A stretch of 7,806 bases of DNA. It comes from Clostridium sp. (GTDB taxonomy: Bacteria; Bacillota; Clostridia; Clostridiales; Clostridiaceae). The stretch's first letter is position 1, and every line of letters begins with the position of its first letter. The stretch is taken from the NCBI GenBank assembly GCA_012511315.1, contig JAAZGI010000225.1, positions 1 through 7,806 of the forward strand. Reading direction: 5' to 3'. Below the pieces are notes generated by a model. The model saw nothing but the letters and a program-made list of their open reading frames with translations, was not told the DNA's origin and searched no databases. The translations under genes and the position numbers were made by a program. Positions 1 to 6,525 of the stretch are shown here, piece after piece.

Positions 1-447
1 ATGAATGCCAAGGCAAAACAACTTGATTTAAAGAGTACTCATTTCACCAGCCCAGAAGGACTCCATCATAAAGAGCAATACACCACAGCCCATGATATGG
101 CGGTCCTCCTTGATCACGCCTTAAACAATGGTCACTTTCGAGCCATCTTTACTAAAAAAGAGTTCCAAACCAGCTCTACCTTAGACCACCCGAAAGGACT
201 CCACCTCCGTTCCACTGTTCTTTCGCGTTTGAAAAATGAAACATTCACAAACTTTGAAATTCTTGGTGGGAAATCAGGAACTACCCAAGAAGCCGGACAG
301 TGTTGGGCTACCATGGGTACAAAAAATGGCAAGGAATATGTAGTTGTCGTTATGGGCGCTCCTTTAAATAACCTTAAAAACCCTAGTCGCGCTCAAATTC
401 AAGACACACTTCAATTATTTGAACAGATTAAAAATCCAAGGAATTGA
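1..447 (+). CDS. D-alanyl-D-alanine carboxypeptidase (peptidase S11), C-terminal part, 5' end outside window
   Basis: This is the final 148 residues of a penicillin-binding carboxypeptidase that would remove the terminal D-Ala from peptidoglycan pentapeptides outside the membrane. The S11 family pattern is clear: a stretch like 'KAKQLDLKSTHFTSPEGLH' near residues 4-22, then 'YTTAHDMAVLL' at 27-37, then the third catalytic motif at 91-93 in a GGKSGTT context. The usual motif is KTG, so KSG is a conservative variant. The SxxK and SxN motifs must lie upstream, because full family members are roughly 350-450 residues. The ATG at position 1 is therefore almost certainly an internal methionine, not the start. 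No C-terminal amphipathic anchor of the PBP5 type is obvious; the protein ends in EQIKNPRN. The gene stops at TGA and is followed 67 nt later by a strong terminator, so it is the last gene of its unit. Confident in family, less so in the exact DacA/DacF-type subgroup. Confidence 0.88.
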   Translation: MNAKAKQLDLKSTHFTSPEGLHHKEQYTTAHDMAVLLDHALNNGHFRAIFTKKEFQTSSTLDHPKGLHLRSTVLSRLKNETFTNFEILGGKSGTTQEAGQCWATMGTKNGKEYVVVVMGAPLNNLKNPSRAQIQDTLQLFEQIKNPRN

Positions 448-514
448 TGACATCACTTCATAAAGAGTTGCCATACATTAGCATCCGAGGCAGGTTGGTT
501 TAATCATTTAACAG

Positions 515-552
515 AAAAGGAAGGCTGTCAACAGACGGCCTTCCTTTTCTTT
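515..552 (+). terminator. Rho-independent terminator of the carboxypeptidase gene
   Basis: A 15-bp stem (515-529 pairing with 534-548, one G-U wobble at 526/537) closes on the tetraloop AACA. The 3' arm runs into TTTTCTTT. The A-rich 5' flank gives a T-rich tail on the other strand too, so it may also stop minus-strand transcription arriving from murD. Confidence 0.93.
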
Positions 553-610
553 ACGTACATTTCATTTCAAATTTTAAAATTTTGCATTTTAAAATTATCG
601 ACTCATTTGA

Positions 611-652
611 ACATTTTAATTTAAATTTCATTTTGAAATCAAAATAAAATGT
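611..652. repeat. Imperfect inverted repeat, about 19 bp per arm
   Basis: The arm at 611-630 (ACATTTTAATTTAAATTTCA) matches the reverse complement of 634-652 with a one-base gap and two or three mismatches, leaving a three-base tip. The composition is almost all A/T, so a transcript hairpin here would be weak and chance formation is possible. Confidence 0.55.
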
Positions 653-708
653 TTTATTAAAGACTTTCAACTCTTCCCTTGCTATAGCCCAACAAAACTC
701 TAGCTCTG

Positions 709-726
709 TGTGAGTTTAAACTCACA
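709..726. repeat. Perfect 18-bp palindrome
   Basis: TGTGAGTTTAAACTCACA is a perfect two-fold symmetric site with G/C in both arms, unlike the surrounding A/T runs. The symmetry and size resemble an operator for a dimeric regulator, but no gene start lies nearby: the flanking genes converge on this gap. There is no T-run next to it, so it is not a normal terminator. Function unknown. Confidence 0.7.
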
Positions 727-796
727 ACTATAACTTTAATATTGAGGGCTTATTAAAAAGCAATTGTAGCCATTGGTCCAATGCCCTTCCCTGGAA

Positions 797-2170
797 CTAC
801 TCCATGGCTAAGACTAACTCTTCAAAGCGTTCGCCACGTTTTTCAAAATTACGGAACATATCAAAGCTAGCGCAAGCTGGTGATAAAATAGCAACATCAC
901 CGGGGATCGACACCTTGGCTATTAATTCCACGGCTTCTTCAAAGCTATCGGCATCGATCAGCCGTTCGGCTGCGTCTCCACCTGATGCAATGAAAGCACG
1001 ACGAATTTTCTCTTTGGCCGCTCCCACTAAAATAATGTTTCGGAAATAAGCTTTCCCTGCTTCGGCCAGTTCTGTATAATCTAGGTTTTTATCGACACCA
1101 CCTAGAATAATGTTGATTCGTCCCCAATCATCGCCAAAGGATCGAATGGTTGCCAGGGTTCTCGTGGGTGAGGAAGCAATGGAATCATTGTAGTATCTAA
1201 CTTCACGCTTTTTTGCAATAAATTGAGCCCGATGTTTAACGCCAGCAAATTCAATTGCAAAGCGTCGAGCTGTATCCAGATCAACGAGCCCTTCCGTAGC
1301 TAAAAGAGCCGTACATAAATTCTCGGCATTGTGGATTCCCTTTAGTTTCATATCAGCTAAATCCACCACTGCTTGATTTCGAAGGAAAATGGTGCCATTG
1401 GCAAAATGTGCATCCGCCTTTTCTTTGGATGAAAAACCCTTAACCATTCCTTTAGCCAATTGCTTAAACTCACGGGTATATTCGTTGTCTAAATTGATAA
1501 TCAGTGTATCCGTCTCATTTTGAAAACGGAAGATATTAATTTTAGCTTGTCGGTACTCTTCCATATCTTTATGAATATCAAGATGGTTAGGTGAAAGGTT
1601 GGTAACTACGGCAATTTCCGGTGAAACGCCCAAATCCATGAGCTGGAAATTAGAGAGTTCCAAAACGATATATTCATCCTCTTCAATGGTTTCTATTTCA
1701 TCAAATAAAGGAAAGCCGATATTTCCACCAATCCGAGACTTATGACCCTGTGCTTGAAGAAGTCCATGGATCATGGTGGTGGTGGTGGATTTACCATCTG
1801 ATCCTGTAATCCCAATCATCTTGCCAGGACAATGGCGCATAAACTCTCGCATCTCTGAGGTGACAAGGCTGCCTTGGCTGCGAGCTTTTTCCAAAGCCGG
1901 CACATCTGGGCGCATGCCTGGTGTTCGGAAAATCAAGGGATAACCCGTTAGGTCATCGAGGTAGTCTTCCCCTAAAACAAATTCTGCTTGTCCTTCAAAT
2001 GTCCGAACCGCTTGATCCAGCTCTTCCATGGGGCGCTTGTCAAAGGCCGTAACTTTTGCGCCCAGTTTCAATAAAAATCGAACCAAGGGGATATTTGAAA
2101 CCCCTAGGCCGATGACTGCTACTTTTTGATTTTTGATTTCCTGTTTAAACAGGTTGAAATCTCTTGCCAT
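797..2170 (-). CDS. murD: UDP-N-acetylmuramoyl-L-alanine--D-glutamate ligase
   Basis: Cytoplasmic ATP-dependent Mur ligase that adds D-glutamate to UDP-MurNAc-L-Ala in peptidoglycan precursor synthesis. The 457-residue length is normal. Visible motifs in order are: an N-terminal Rossmann segment KVAVIGLGVSN (about 16-26), P-loop GITGSDGKSTT (120-130), ELSNFQL (171-177), NLSPNHLDIH (191-200), Lys210 as candidate carbamylated lysine, HR at 313-314, NDSIASSP (328-335) and SPACASFD (430-437). GSDGKS replaces the common GTNGKT and NDSIASSP replaces NDSKATNP; I associate both with clostridial MurD. I chose the ATG at 2170 over the ATG at 2200, because the family N-terminus fits and the longer form would overlap glyQS. 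No good Shine-Dalgarno precedes it, and the glyQS stop lies 2 nt upstream, so translational coupling is likely. It stands outside a dcw-type cell-wall cluster. Confidence 0.95.
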   Translation of the reverse strand: MARDFNLFKQEIKNQKVAVIGLGVSNIPLVRFLLKLGAKVTAFDKRPMEELDQAVRTFEGQAEFVLGEDYLDDLTGYPLIFRTPGMRPDVPALEKARSQGSLVTSEMREFMRHCPGKMIGITGSDGKSTTTTMIHGLLQAQGHKSRIGGNIGFPLFDEIETIEEDEYIVLELSNFQLMDLGVSPEIAVVTNLSPNHLDIHKDMEEYRQAKINIFRFQNETDTLIINLDNEYTREFKQLAKGMVKGFSSKEKADAHFANGTIFLRNQAVVDLADMKLKGIHNAENLCTALLATEGLVDLDTARRFAIEFAGVKHRAQFIAKKREVRYYNDSIASSPTRTLATIRSFGDDWGRINIILGGVDKNLDYTELAEAGKAYFRNIILVGAAKEKIRRAFIASGGDAAERLIDADSFEEAVELIAKVSIPGDVAILSPACASFDMFRNFEKRGERFEELVLAME

Positions 2171-2172
2171 GA

Positions 2173-3570
2173 TTAGAACTTCACGCGCTGGGCAACCCAA
2201 TCATTGAGTTCTGCGATCTTAACTCGGACTTGCTCCATGGTGTCGCGGTCACGAATTGTAACGGCTTCATCTTCTAGGGTATCAAAGTCAATGGTTACAC
2301 AGAAAGGTGTCCCAATCTCATCTTCACGGCGGTAACGCTTACCAATGGATCCAGCATCATCAAAGTCGGTCATGAAGTCTTCTGCTAGTTGGGCATAAAC
2401 CGCTTCAGCCTTCTCATTTAGCTTTTTAGATAAAGGTAATACCGCTACTTTATAAGGGGCTAAGTAGGGGTGAAGGTGGAGCACTTTTCGAACATCCCCA
2501 TTTTCGAGTTCTTGCTCTTCATAGGCATCTAAAAGAGCGGCAAGGAAAATACGGTTTGGGGATACCGACGGTTCAATAACATAAGGAACATACTTTTCAT
2601 TGGTTACTGGATCTTGATAGTTTAAATCTTCCCGTGAATGATTCATGTGCTGGGTTAGATCATAGTCTGTCCGATTCGCAACGCCCCACAGTTCACCCCA
2701 GCCAAAGGGGAAACGATATTCATAGTCGGTGGTTCCTTTGGAGTAGAAAGATAATTCATCTTGGCCGTGATCTCTTGCCCGTAAGTTTTCTTCTTTTAAG
2801 CCTAATTCAATTAAGAAGTCCTTAACAAAAGTGCGCCAGAACTCAAACCATTCCATATCTGTGCCTGGCTTACAAAAAAACTGTAGTTCCATCTGTTCAA
2901 ATTCCCGAGTTCTAAAAATAAAGTTTCCTGGGGTAATTTCATTTCTAAAGGCTTTACCAATCTGAGCAATTCCAAAAGGAATTTTTTTACGGCTACTTCT
3001 GGCAACGTTCTTAAAGTTTATAAAGATACCTTGAGCCGTTTCTGGTCGCAGATAAACGGGTTCCGAGGATTCGTCGGTCACGCCAATGGACGTTTTAAAC
3101 ATCAAGTTAAATTTCCGGATGTCAGTGAAATCTTTGGCTCCACACTTGGGGCAAACAATATCCTTATCTTTAATATAAGTCATCATTTCCTCTTCTGGCA
3201 TTCCGTCAGCTGTAGCAAATTCCACACCCTCTTTAGTCATCTGATCTTCGATGAGTTTATCAGCACGGTATCTGGATTTACAGGCTTTACAATCCATTAA
3301 GGGATCAGAGAACCCACCTAAGTGTCCTGAAGCTTCCCATACTTTGGTGTTTAAAACAATTCCAGAATCTAGTCCCACGTTATAAGGACTCTGCTGAACG
3401 AAGCGTTTCCACCAAGCGTTCATGATGTTTTTCTTTAATTCGACGCCCAATGGACCATAGTCCCATGAGTTAGCAAGACCCCCATAAATCTCTGATCCCG
3501 CAAACACAAAACCTCTACCCTTAGATAGAGCTAAAATTTTATCCATTGTTACATTGTTTTCTTCTGACAT
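2173..3570 (-). CDS. glyQS: Glycyl-tRNA synthetase, single-chain alpha2 type
   Basis: Class II aminoacyl-tRNA synthetase that charges tRNA-Gly with glycine in the cytoplasm. The 465-residue length fits the homodimeric type, not the split GlyQ/GlyS form. The N-terminus carries the family signature [18 protein letters not shown] (25-42). Cysteine pairs at 94/97 and 140/143 (CKAC and CPKC) could bind zinc. Motif 2 is [10 protein letters not shown] (208-217). Motif 3 is at 333-340 (EPSVSPNR), where family members usually have a glycine-containing EPS-AG-type segment. The anticodon-binding domain starts near 371 ([13 protein letters not shown]) and runs to the end. I chose the ATG at 3570 because AAAAGGAGGAA sits just upstream; the in-frame ATG at 3600 would place that site inside the coding region. 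A T-box leader precedes the gene and murD follows after 2 nt, so both are probably induced when tRNA-Gly is uncharged. Confidence 0.96.
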   Translation of the reverse strand: MSEENNVTMDKILALSKGRGFVFAGSEIYGGLANSWDYGPLGVELKKNIMNAWWKRFVQQSPYNVGLDSGIVLNTKVWEASGHLGGFSDPLMDCKACKSRYRADKLIEDQMTKEGVEFATADGMPEEEMMTYIKDKDIVCPKCGAKDFTDIRKFNLMFKTSIGVTDESSEPVYLRPETAQGIFINFKNVARSSRKKIPFGIAQIGKAFRNEITPGNFIFRTREFEQMELQFFCKPGTDMEWFEFWRTFVKDFLIELGLKEENLRARDHGQDELSFYSKGTTDYEYRFPFGWGELWGVANRTDYDLTQHMNHSREDLNYQDPVTNEKYVPYVIEPSVSPNRIFLAALLDAYEEQELENGDVRKVLHLHPYLAPYKVAVLPLSKKLNEKAEAVYAQLAEDFMTDFDDAGSIGKRYRREDEIGTPFCVTIDFDTLEDEAVTIRDRDTMEQVRVKIAELNDWVAQRVKF

Positions 3571-3576
3571 AATATG

Positions 3577-3587
3577 TTCCTCCTTTT
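3577..3587 (-). promoter_or_regulatory. Ribosome binding site deciding the glyQS start
   Basis: AAAAGGAGGAA on the minus strand contains a full AGGAGG core (3584-3579), 8 nt before the ATG at 3570. It decides the start against the in-frame upstream ATG at 3600. Confidence 0.9.
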
Positions 3588-3640
3588 GCTCCCGTTTCAA
3601 ACCGAAGCCATAGCTTATTCAAAATCATTCTGTTTAAAAT

Positions 3641-3655
3641 AAGGACAAAGTCCTT
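3641..3655 (-). terminator. Short hairpin in the glyQS leader, possible weak second terminator
   Basis: AAGGAC-TTT-GTCCTT forms a 6-bp stem with a 3-nt loop, followed on the minus strand by ATTTTAAA. It lies between the T-box terminator and the glyQS start. The stem is short and the T-run broken, so it may be only an mRNA structure. Confidence 0.35.
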
Positions 3656-3694
3656 GTTAAAGTTACTTTCCATTCTTTGTTTCTATTTTTATAT

Positions 3695-3763
3695 AAAAAA
3701 ATAGGCAATTACACTCAAAGGGACGTGAATCACGCGGTTCCACCCTTCTTGGCAATTGCCCAT
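3695..3763 (-). terminator. Regulated terminator of the T-box leader
   Basis: ATGGGCAATT (3763-3754) can pair with AATTGCCTAT (3710-3701), giving 10 bp with one G-U, directly followed by seven T residues. Unusually, the 5' arm lies before the T-box sequence, so this stem encloses the antiterminator bulge instead of reusing its 3' half. Confidence 0.7.
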
Positions 3764-3870
3764 CTCTTTGTGTCAGGCTCGAAAGTTCCTTTCCATCAAT
3801 TTACCATAACAGTTCCCAGCGCACCTGTCTCTCTTGAATGGCCAAACCAACGTACTCTTCTTTGTCATCA
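3695..3870 (-). promoter_or_regulatory. T-box riboswitch leader, glycine type, controlling glyQS
   Basis: The T-box consensus AGGGTGGAACCGCG occurs exactly at 3746-3733. Stem I features precede it: AGTA of the specifier-loop E motif (about 3856-3853), the AGAGAG bulge (3834-3829) and a distal loop containing GCTGGGAA closed by ACAG/CTGT. The returning strand reads GAAAGGAAC, which places GGA (3789-3787, Gly) as likely specifier codon; another GGA lies at 3794-3792, so glycine is read either way. The antiterminator is AAGGG/CCCTT (3747-3743 with 3722-3718) with GCGTG/CACGT inside (3735-3731 with 3727-3723). Uncharged tRNA-Gly, probably the UCC isoacceptor, would bind and allow transcription into glyQS and murD. 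The 5' limit is approximate, because tRNA-Asn lies immediately upstream. Confidence 0.93.
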
Positions 3871-3883
3871 CCTGTATTAACTC

Positions 3884-3958
<75 letters not shown>

Positions 3959-3975
3959 TTATTGTTACACTTCCA

Positions 3976-4003
3976 ATTATAACAATGTTTCTGCGAAAAT
4001 CAA
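3976..4003 (-). promoter_or_regulatory. Promoter of tRNA-Asn and probably the T-box-glyQS-murD unit
   Basis: On the minus strand, TTGATT (4003-3998) and TATAAT (3981-3976) are separated by 16 nt. The -10 is preceded by TGT, which makes an extended -10 (TGNTATAAT). Transcription would start near 3969, about 11 nt before the mature tRNA end. Confidence 0.8.
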
Positions 4004-4124
4004 TAACCAAATTTATAAAAATAGGCAGGATTTTTAGCAAAAAATAGGACAAAGACAAAAATCTTCCTTATTTAGTCTCAGAACCAACTATTACTAGGAA
4101 GTTCTTGAAACTTTCCCCTGGCTA

Positions 4125-4154
4125 TTTACATAAATTTCTCCTTCGGTGTATTAT
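4125..4154 (+). promoter_or_regulatory. Candidate promoter of coaX
   Basis: TTTACA (4125-4130) and TATTAT (4149-4154) are spaced by 18 nt, giving a leader of about 90 nt before the ATG at 4251. A second, poorer pair is TTGAAA at 4105 with TACATA at 4127. The direction is divergent from the tRNA-Asn promoter. I see no riboswitch-like structure in the leader. Confidence 0.5.
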
Positions 4155-4250
4155 TAATGCATTCATGGGCTTACAGCTCAAACCAAAGCATTACTTTTAG
4201 AATTAATTACACGCTGTCCATAGGGACTTAAATAGGAAAGGAAGCAAATT

Positions 4251-5060
4251 ATGAGCGGAATACTAACTCTTGACATCGGAAACACGGATATTGTGACTGT
4301 CTTATATACAGACGATGGTCTTCGTCTCCGTGACGATCGTAGAATGACGATTAAAGAAGAAAGCTACCAAAGATACCAAAGCTTTTTTCAAACTATCATT
4401 AAAGAATTCAATGTAGAATCTCCTTCAGCCGTTATTTTGTCTTGCGTTGTTCCACAAATACGGGAAACTGTGTTTGCCATTATGGAAGAAACTTGGCCCA
4501 ATACAAAACTACTCAGTGTCGTTCCAGGTATTCTCCCCGAAATGAACGTTATGTTAGAAGAACCTCGTGAATTAGGAGCTGACATTGTGGCAACAAATAC
4601 AGGTGCCTATTATAAATACAAAGATTGGACCATTGTGGCGGATCTTGGATCCGCTACTAAACTAAGCGTAATTGACGGTGACTTTAACTTTTATGGTGGA
4701 ATTATTGTGCCAGGTATTGCCTTCCAAGCCAAAAGCCTGCATCAGATGATTCCCCATTTACCTCATATCGAGCTGAAAAAGCCCGAACATATTGTCGGCC
4801 AAAACACCATTGCCTCCATCCAGTCGGGAATCATCAATGGTTCCTTAGCTGCCATCGTTGAGCTCGCCCGCCAGATTGAACAAGAAATGGGCCACCCTTG
4901 CCGGAAAATTATGACCGGTGGCTTGGCCAAGCTTTATACACCAGAGGATCTGGGCGATTTTGAATATGATGAATTTCTTTTATCCGACGGACTTTATCAG
5001 ATTGCCAAAGCTCGGATTCAAGATGAACCAGCCAAAAAAAATAGTATTTCCCTTGATTAA
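4251..5060 (+). CDS. coaX: Type III pantothenate kinase (CoaX family), with altered motifs
   Basis: CoaX phosphorylates pantothenate with ATP, the first step of coenzyme A synthesis, in the cytoplasm. The 269 residues match the family length. The ASKHA-fold motifs are in order: DIGNT for phosphate binding (8-12), ELGAD (107-111) with the catalytic aspartate position, DLGSATK (131-137), GGIIVPG (149-155), NTIASIQSGI (185-194) and TGG (222-224). Two positions differ from the common pattern: GADR is GADI here, and DxGTATT reads DLGSATK. The arginine lost is one thought to contact pantothenate in characterised enzymes. The protein may therefore be a divergent CoaX or a paralogue with another acceptor. 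AAAGGA lies 8 nt before the ATG, supporting the start. The gene is single, divergent from tRNA-Asn and convergent with the fructokinase block. Confidence 0.85.
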   Translation: MSGILTLDIGNTDIVTVLYTDDGLRLRDDRRMTIKEESYQRYQSFFQTIIKEFNVESPSAVILSCVVPQIRETVFAIMEETWPNTKLLSVVPGILPEMNVMLEEPRELGADIVATNTGAYYKYKDWTIVADLGSATKLSVIDGDFNFYGGIIVPGIAFQAKSLHQMIPHLPHIELKKPEHIVGQNTIASIQSGIINGSLAAIVELARQIEQEMGHPCRKIMTGGLAKLYTPEDLGDFEYDEFLLSDGLYQIAKARIQDEPAKKNSISLD

Positions 5061-5146
5061 GGAAAAACCACTCGGATTTAAATAGGGTGCAATCAACTAG
5101 TTTTCCTGTCATTTTTTAATTGAGTCAATCTATTTCAACAAAAATA

Positions 5147-5185
5147 AGCCCCCTACACTGGATACCTAATCCACTGTAGGGGGCT
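5147..5185. terminator. Strong hairpin terminator between coaX and the fructokinase block
   Basis: AGCCCCCTACA (5147-5157) pairs with TGTAGGGGGCT (5175-5185). One C-C mismatch follows, then TGGAT/ATCCA and a 5-nt loop. On the minus strand the stem runs into TTATTTTTG, a good T-tail for the fructokinase transcript. On the plus strand the tail is only TTAACTTATTT, so termination of coaX is plausible but weaker. Confidence 0.88.
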
Positions 5186-5212
5186 GCTTAACTTATTTCA
5201 CAAGTTGAGTCT

Positions 5213-5226
5213 GACTTTTAAAAGTC
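5213..5226. repeat. Perfect 14-bp palindrome
   Basis: GACTTTTAAAAGTC lies between the shared terminator and the fructokinase stop. It has mainly A/T symmetry. No function can be assigned. Confidence 0.5.
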
Positions 5227-5232
5227 TTCATT

Positions 5233-5429
5233 TTACCTGACTCTTGCCTGGCCAACTTCTATTATTTCGGTTTCCGACTGCTTCTGATCCTGTTTTTCCA
5301 GCTATTTTGCAACTGCTTTTACAACAATTCCACAAATATTTGGCTATCCACTCGAGTTGTTTTGGCAGCTGCTTTTTCGGCATTTATAATTTGATTTCGT
5401 CTACTCTTATTTTTAACAGCTTTTTTACC
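5233..5429 (-). pseudogene. Possible decayed coding remnant, lysine/alanine-rich
   Basis: Directly after the fructokinase stop, one minus-strand frame reads 36 codons (5429-5322) without a start codon. It is rich in Lys and Ala (KKAVKNKSRRN, then NAEKAAAKTTRVDSQIFVELL) and stops at 5319. Another frame continues with VVKAVAK, a stop, then LEKQDQKQSETEIIEVGQARVR ending at 5233. The composition and the change of frame look like the tail of a small basic protein broken by a frameshift and a stop. No Shine-Dalgarno or start codon fits, and I cannot name a family with confidence. The alternative is that this A-rich 3' region only looks protein-like by chance. Confidence 0.3.
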
Positions 5430-5431
5430 AA

Positions 5432-6418
5432 TTAATCTGCCATCTCATTCGCAATATTTATCACTTCATCCATGGTTGGAATCGCATCAATGGCACCAGT
5501 TCTTAAACAAACCATAGCCCCCACTCGATTGGCAAAGGAAGTGATTTCAATGATTGCTGCAAAGTCAGCTTGGAGTGCTTTTATCTCTTCCATTTCCGCC
5601 ACCTTGCTAAGAAAAGCACCTACAAAGGCATCCCCCGCTCCTGTGGCGTCAATAGCTTGAATCTCTATACTTTCAACCAATTGACTTTCAGTACCATTGG
5701 AAATAAAGGTCCCTTTTTCACCTAAGGTTACCGCTACAATCTTGGTTCCTTGCTGATGCAAAAAGTTTACGCCAGCTTGAAGGTCTAAGCGGCCTGATAT
5801 TAGCTGGAGCTCTTCTTCACTGACCTTTAGAAAATCAACGTCAGATAGAAGTGGTAATACTTCCTGGACAAACCCCCGCTCGCGGCCCTTCCAAAGATCT
5901 GGCCGATAGTTGGGGTCAAAGGAAACAAATCGATTGTTTTCTTTTGACCAAGTCAAGAGCTCTAAGTAAGTCTTTCTACTATCGCCTCCTAAAAGAGCTG
6001 TCGCTGAACCAAAGTGAAAAATACTACACCCTTGGGCCAGCTCCATGTCTAAGTCTTCCCTGCGATGGTTGGCATCGGCTCCCCGATTAAACATAAAATC
6101 TCTTTCCCCTGAACTATCAAGTGAAACAAAAGCTAAAGTTGTTGGGTTTTCGAGGTCACGAGCTAACATTTTCGTATCCACGTTCTTCTCTTTTAAAGTA
6201 AGTTCTAGAAAATCACCAAAGGCATCCGCCCCAACCTTGCCTGCAAAATATGACTCAACCCCTAAATTAGACAGAGTTACGGCAACATTAGCTGGCGCAC
6301 CACCAGCTTTTTTTACGTAATTTTCTCCACGTACTAAATCTACATTGATGTCTGTGCATATGAAATCAATGACTAATTCACCAACGCACAAGACCTTTTT
6401 CGCTTCTTGTTTTATCAA
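5432..6418 (-). CDS. Fructokinase-like sugar kinase, PfkB family
   Basis: ATP-dependent sugar kinase, most likely converting fructose to fructose 6-phosphate in the cytoplasm (ScrK-like). The 328-residue length is typical. The N-terminus has VLCVGELVIDF (9-19), then the PfkB substrate signature GGAPANVAV (39-47). The second PfkB signature DATGAGDAF is at 257-265, with catalytic base Asp263 and the GAG anion hole. FDPNYRPDLW (167-176) is typical of fructokinases of this type. The start is TTG at 6418; AAGGAG (6431-6426) sits 7 nt upstream and there is no nearby ATG. No sugar transporter, sucrose hydrolase or LacI-type regulator is visible here. The ATP-grasp gene ends 107 nt upstream on the same strand with no convincing terminator between, so co-transcription is possible. 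Other hexose or ribose-type substrates of the PfkB family cannot be excluded. Confidence 0.9.
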   Translation of the reverse strand: MIKQEAKKVLCVGELVIDFICTDINVDLVRGENYVKKAGGAPANVAVTLSNLGVESYFAGKVGADAFGDFLELTLKEKNVDTKMLARDLENPTTLAFVSLDSSGERDFMFNRGADANHRREDLDMELAQGCSIFHFGSATALLGGDSRKTYLELLTWSKENNRFVSFDPNYRPDLWKGRERGFVQEVLPLLSDVDFLKVSEEELQLISGRLDLQAGVNFLHQQGTKIVAVTLGEKGTFISNGTESQLVESIEIQAIDATGAGDAFVGAFLSKVAEMEEIKALQADFAAIIEITSFANRVGAMVCLRTGAIDAIPTMDEVINIANEMAD

Positions 6419-6425
6419 AAATATT

Positions 6426-6431
6426 CTCCTT
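6426..6431 (-). promoter_or_regulatory. Ribosome binding site supporting a TTG start
   Basis: AAGGAG lies 7 nt before the TTG at 6418 on the minus strand. It supports this rare start codon for the fructokinase gene. Confidence 0.85.
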
Positions 6432-6491
6432 GGACTCTTTGTTCGCTTTTAACAATACAGTTTACCAATATCGTTATTTAAAGCACCTATT

Positions 6492-6501
6492 AGCGATCGC
6501 T
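6492..6501. repeat. Palindrome AGCGATCGCT in the fructokinase upstream region
   Basis: A 10-bp perfect palindrome about 75 nt upstream of the fructokinase start. On the minus strand it sits within TTGAAGCGATCGCTAATA, where TTGAAG and a downstream TTTAAA (17-nt spacing) form only a poor promoter. It could be an operator for a sugar regulator or a chance site. Confidence 0.35.
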
Positions 6502-6525
6502 TCAATCCCACTTTTAACTAACCTT

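Larger units (their letters stand above)
553..796. other. Intergenic gap, AT-rich, no gene seen
   Basis: This lies between two convergent genes, the carboxypeptidase and murD. I find no ORF with a ribosome binding site. The first half is very AT-rich and consists largely of short self-complementary A/T blocks, such as the 14-bp palindrome AAATTTTAAAATTT near 570. Two larger inverted repeats (611-652 and 709-726) are listed separately. A small CATTGG-T-CCAATG palindrome sits at 771-783 just after the murD stop. On the minus strand it is followed within about 10 nt by a five-T run, so it could act as a weak murD terminator. Confidence 0.6.

Noticed and set aside
804..1049. Plus-strand 81-codon open frame opposite murD
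   Set aside because: It lies wholly antisense to a clear murD reading frame, has no ribosome binding site, and its translation has no recognisable motif.
2171..2200. Longer murD start at 2200 adding ten residues
   Set aside because: It would overlap the glyQS coding end, and the extra residues do not resemble a MurD N-terminus; the ATG at 2170 fits better.
3571..3600. Longer glyQS start at 3600
   Set aside because: The strong AGGAGG site lies inside this extension, so translation begins downstream at 3570.
5060..5116. AGGAAAA/TTTTCCT stem followed by six T residues as a coaX terminator
   Set aside because: Only 7 mostly A-T pairs with a loop of over 30 nt; the hairpin at 5147-5185 is far stronger.
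5244..5435. Plus-strand 63-codon hydrophobic open frame
   Set aside because: It lacks a ribosome binding site, runs into the fructokinase 3' end, and looks like the complement of the lysine-rich minus strand.
6493..6500. GCGATCGC as a HIP1-type cyanobacterial repeat
   Set aside because: It occurs once in this window, and the genes point to a Gram-positive host; a single octamer is no evidence for HIP1.
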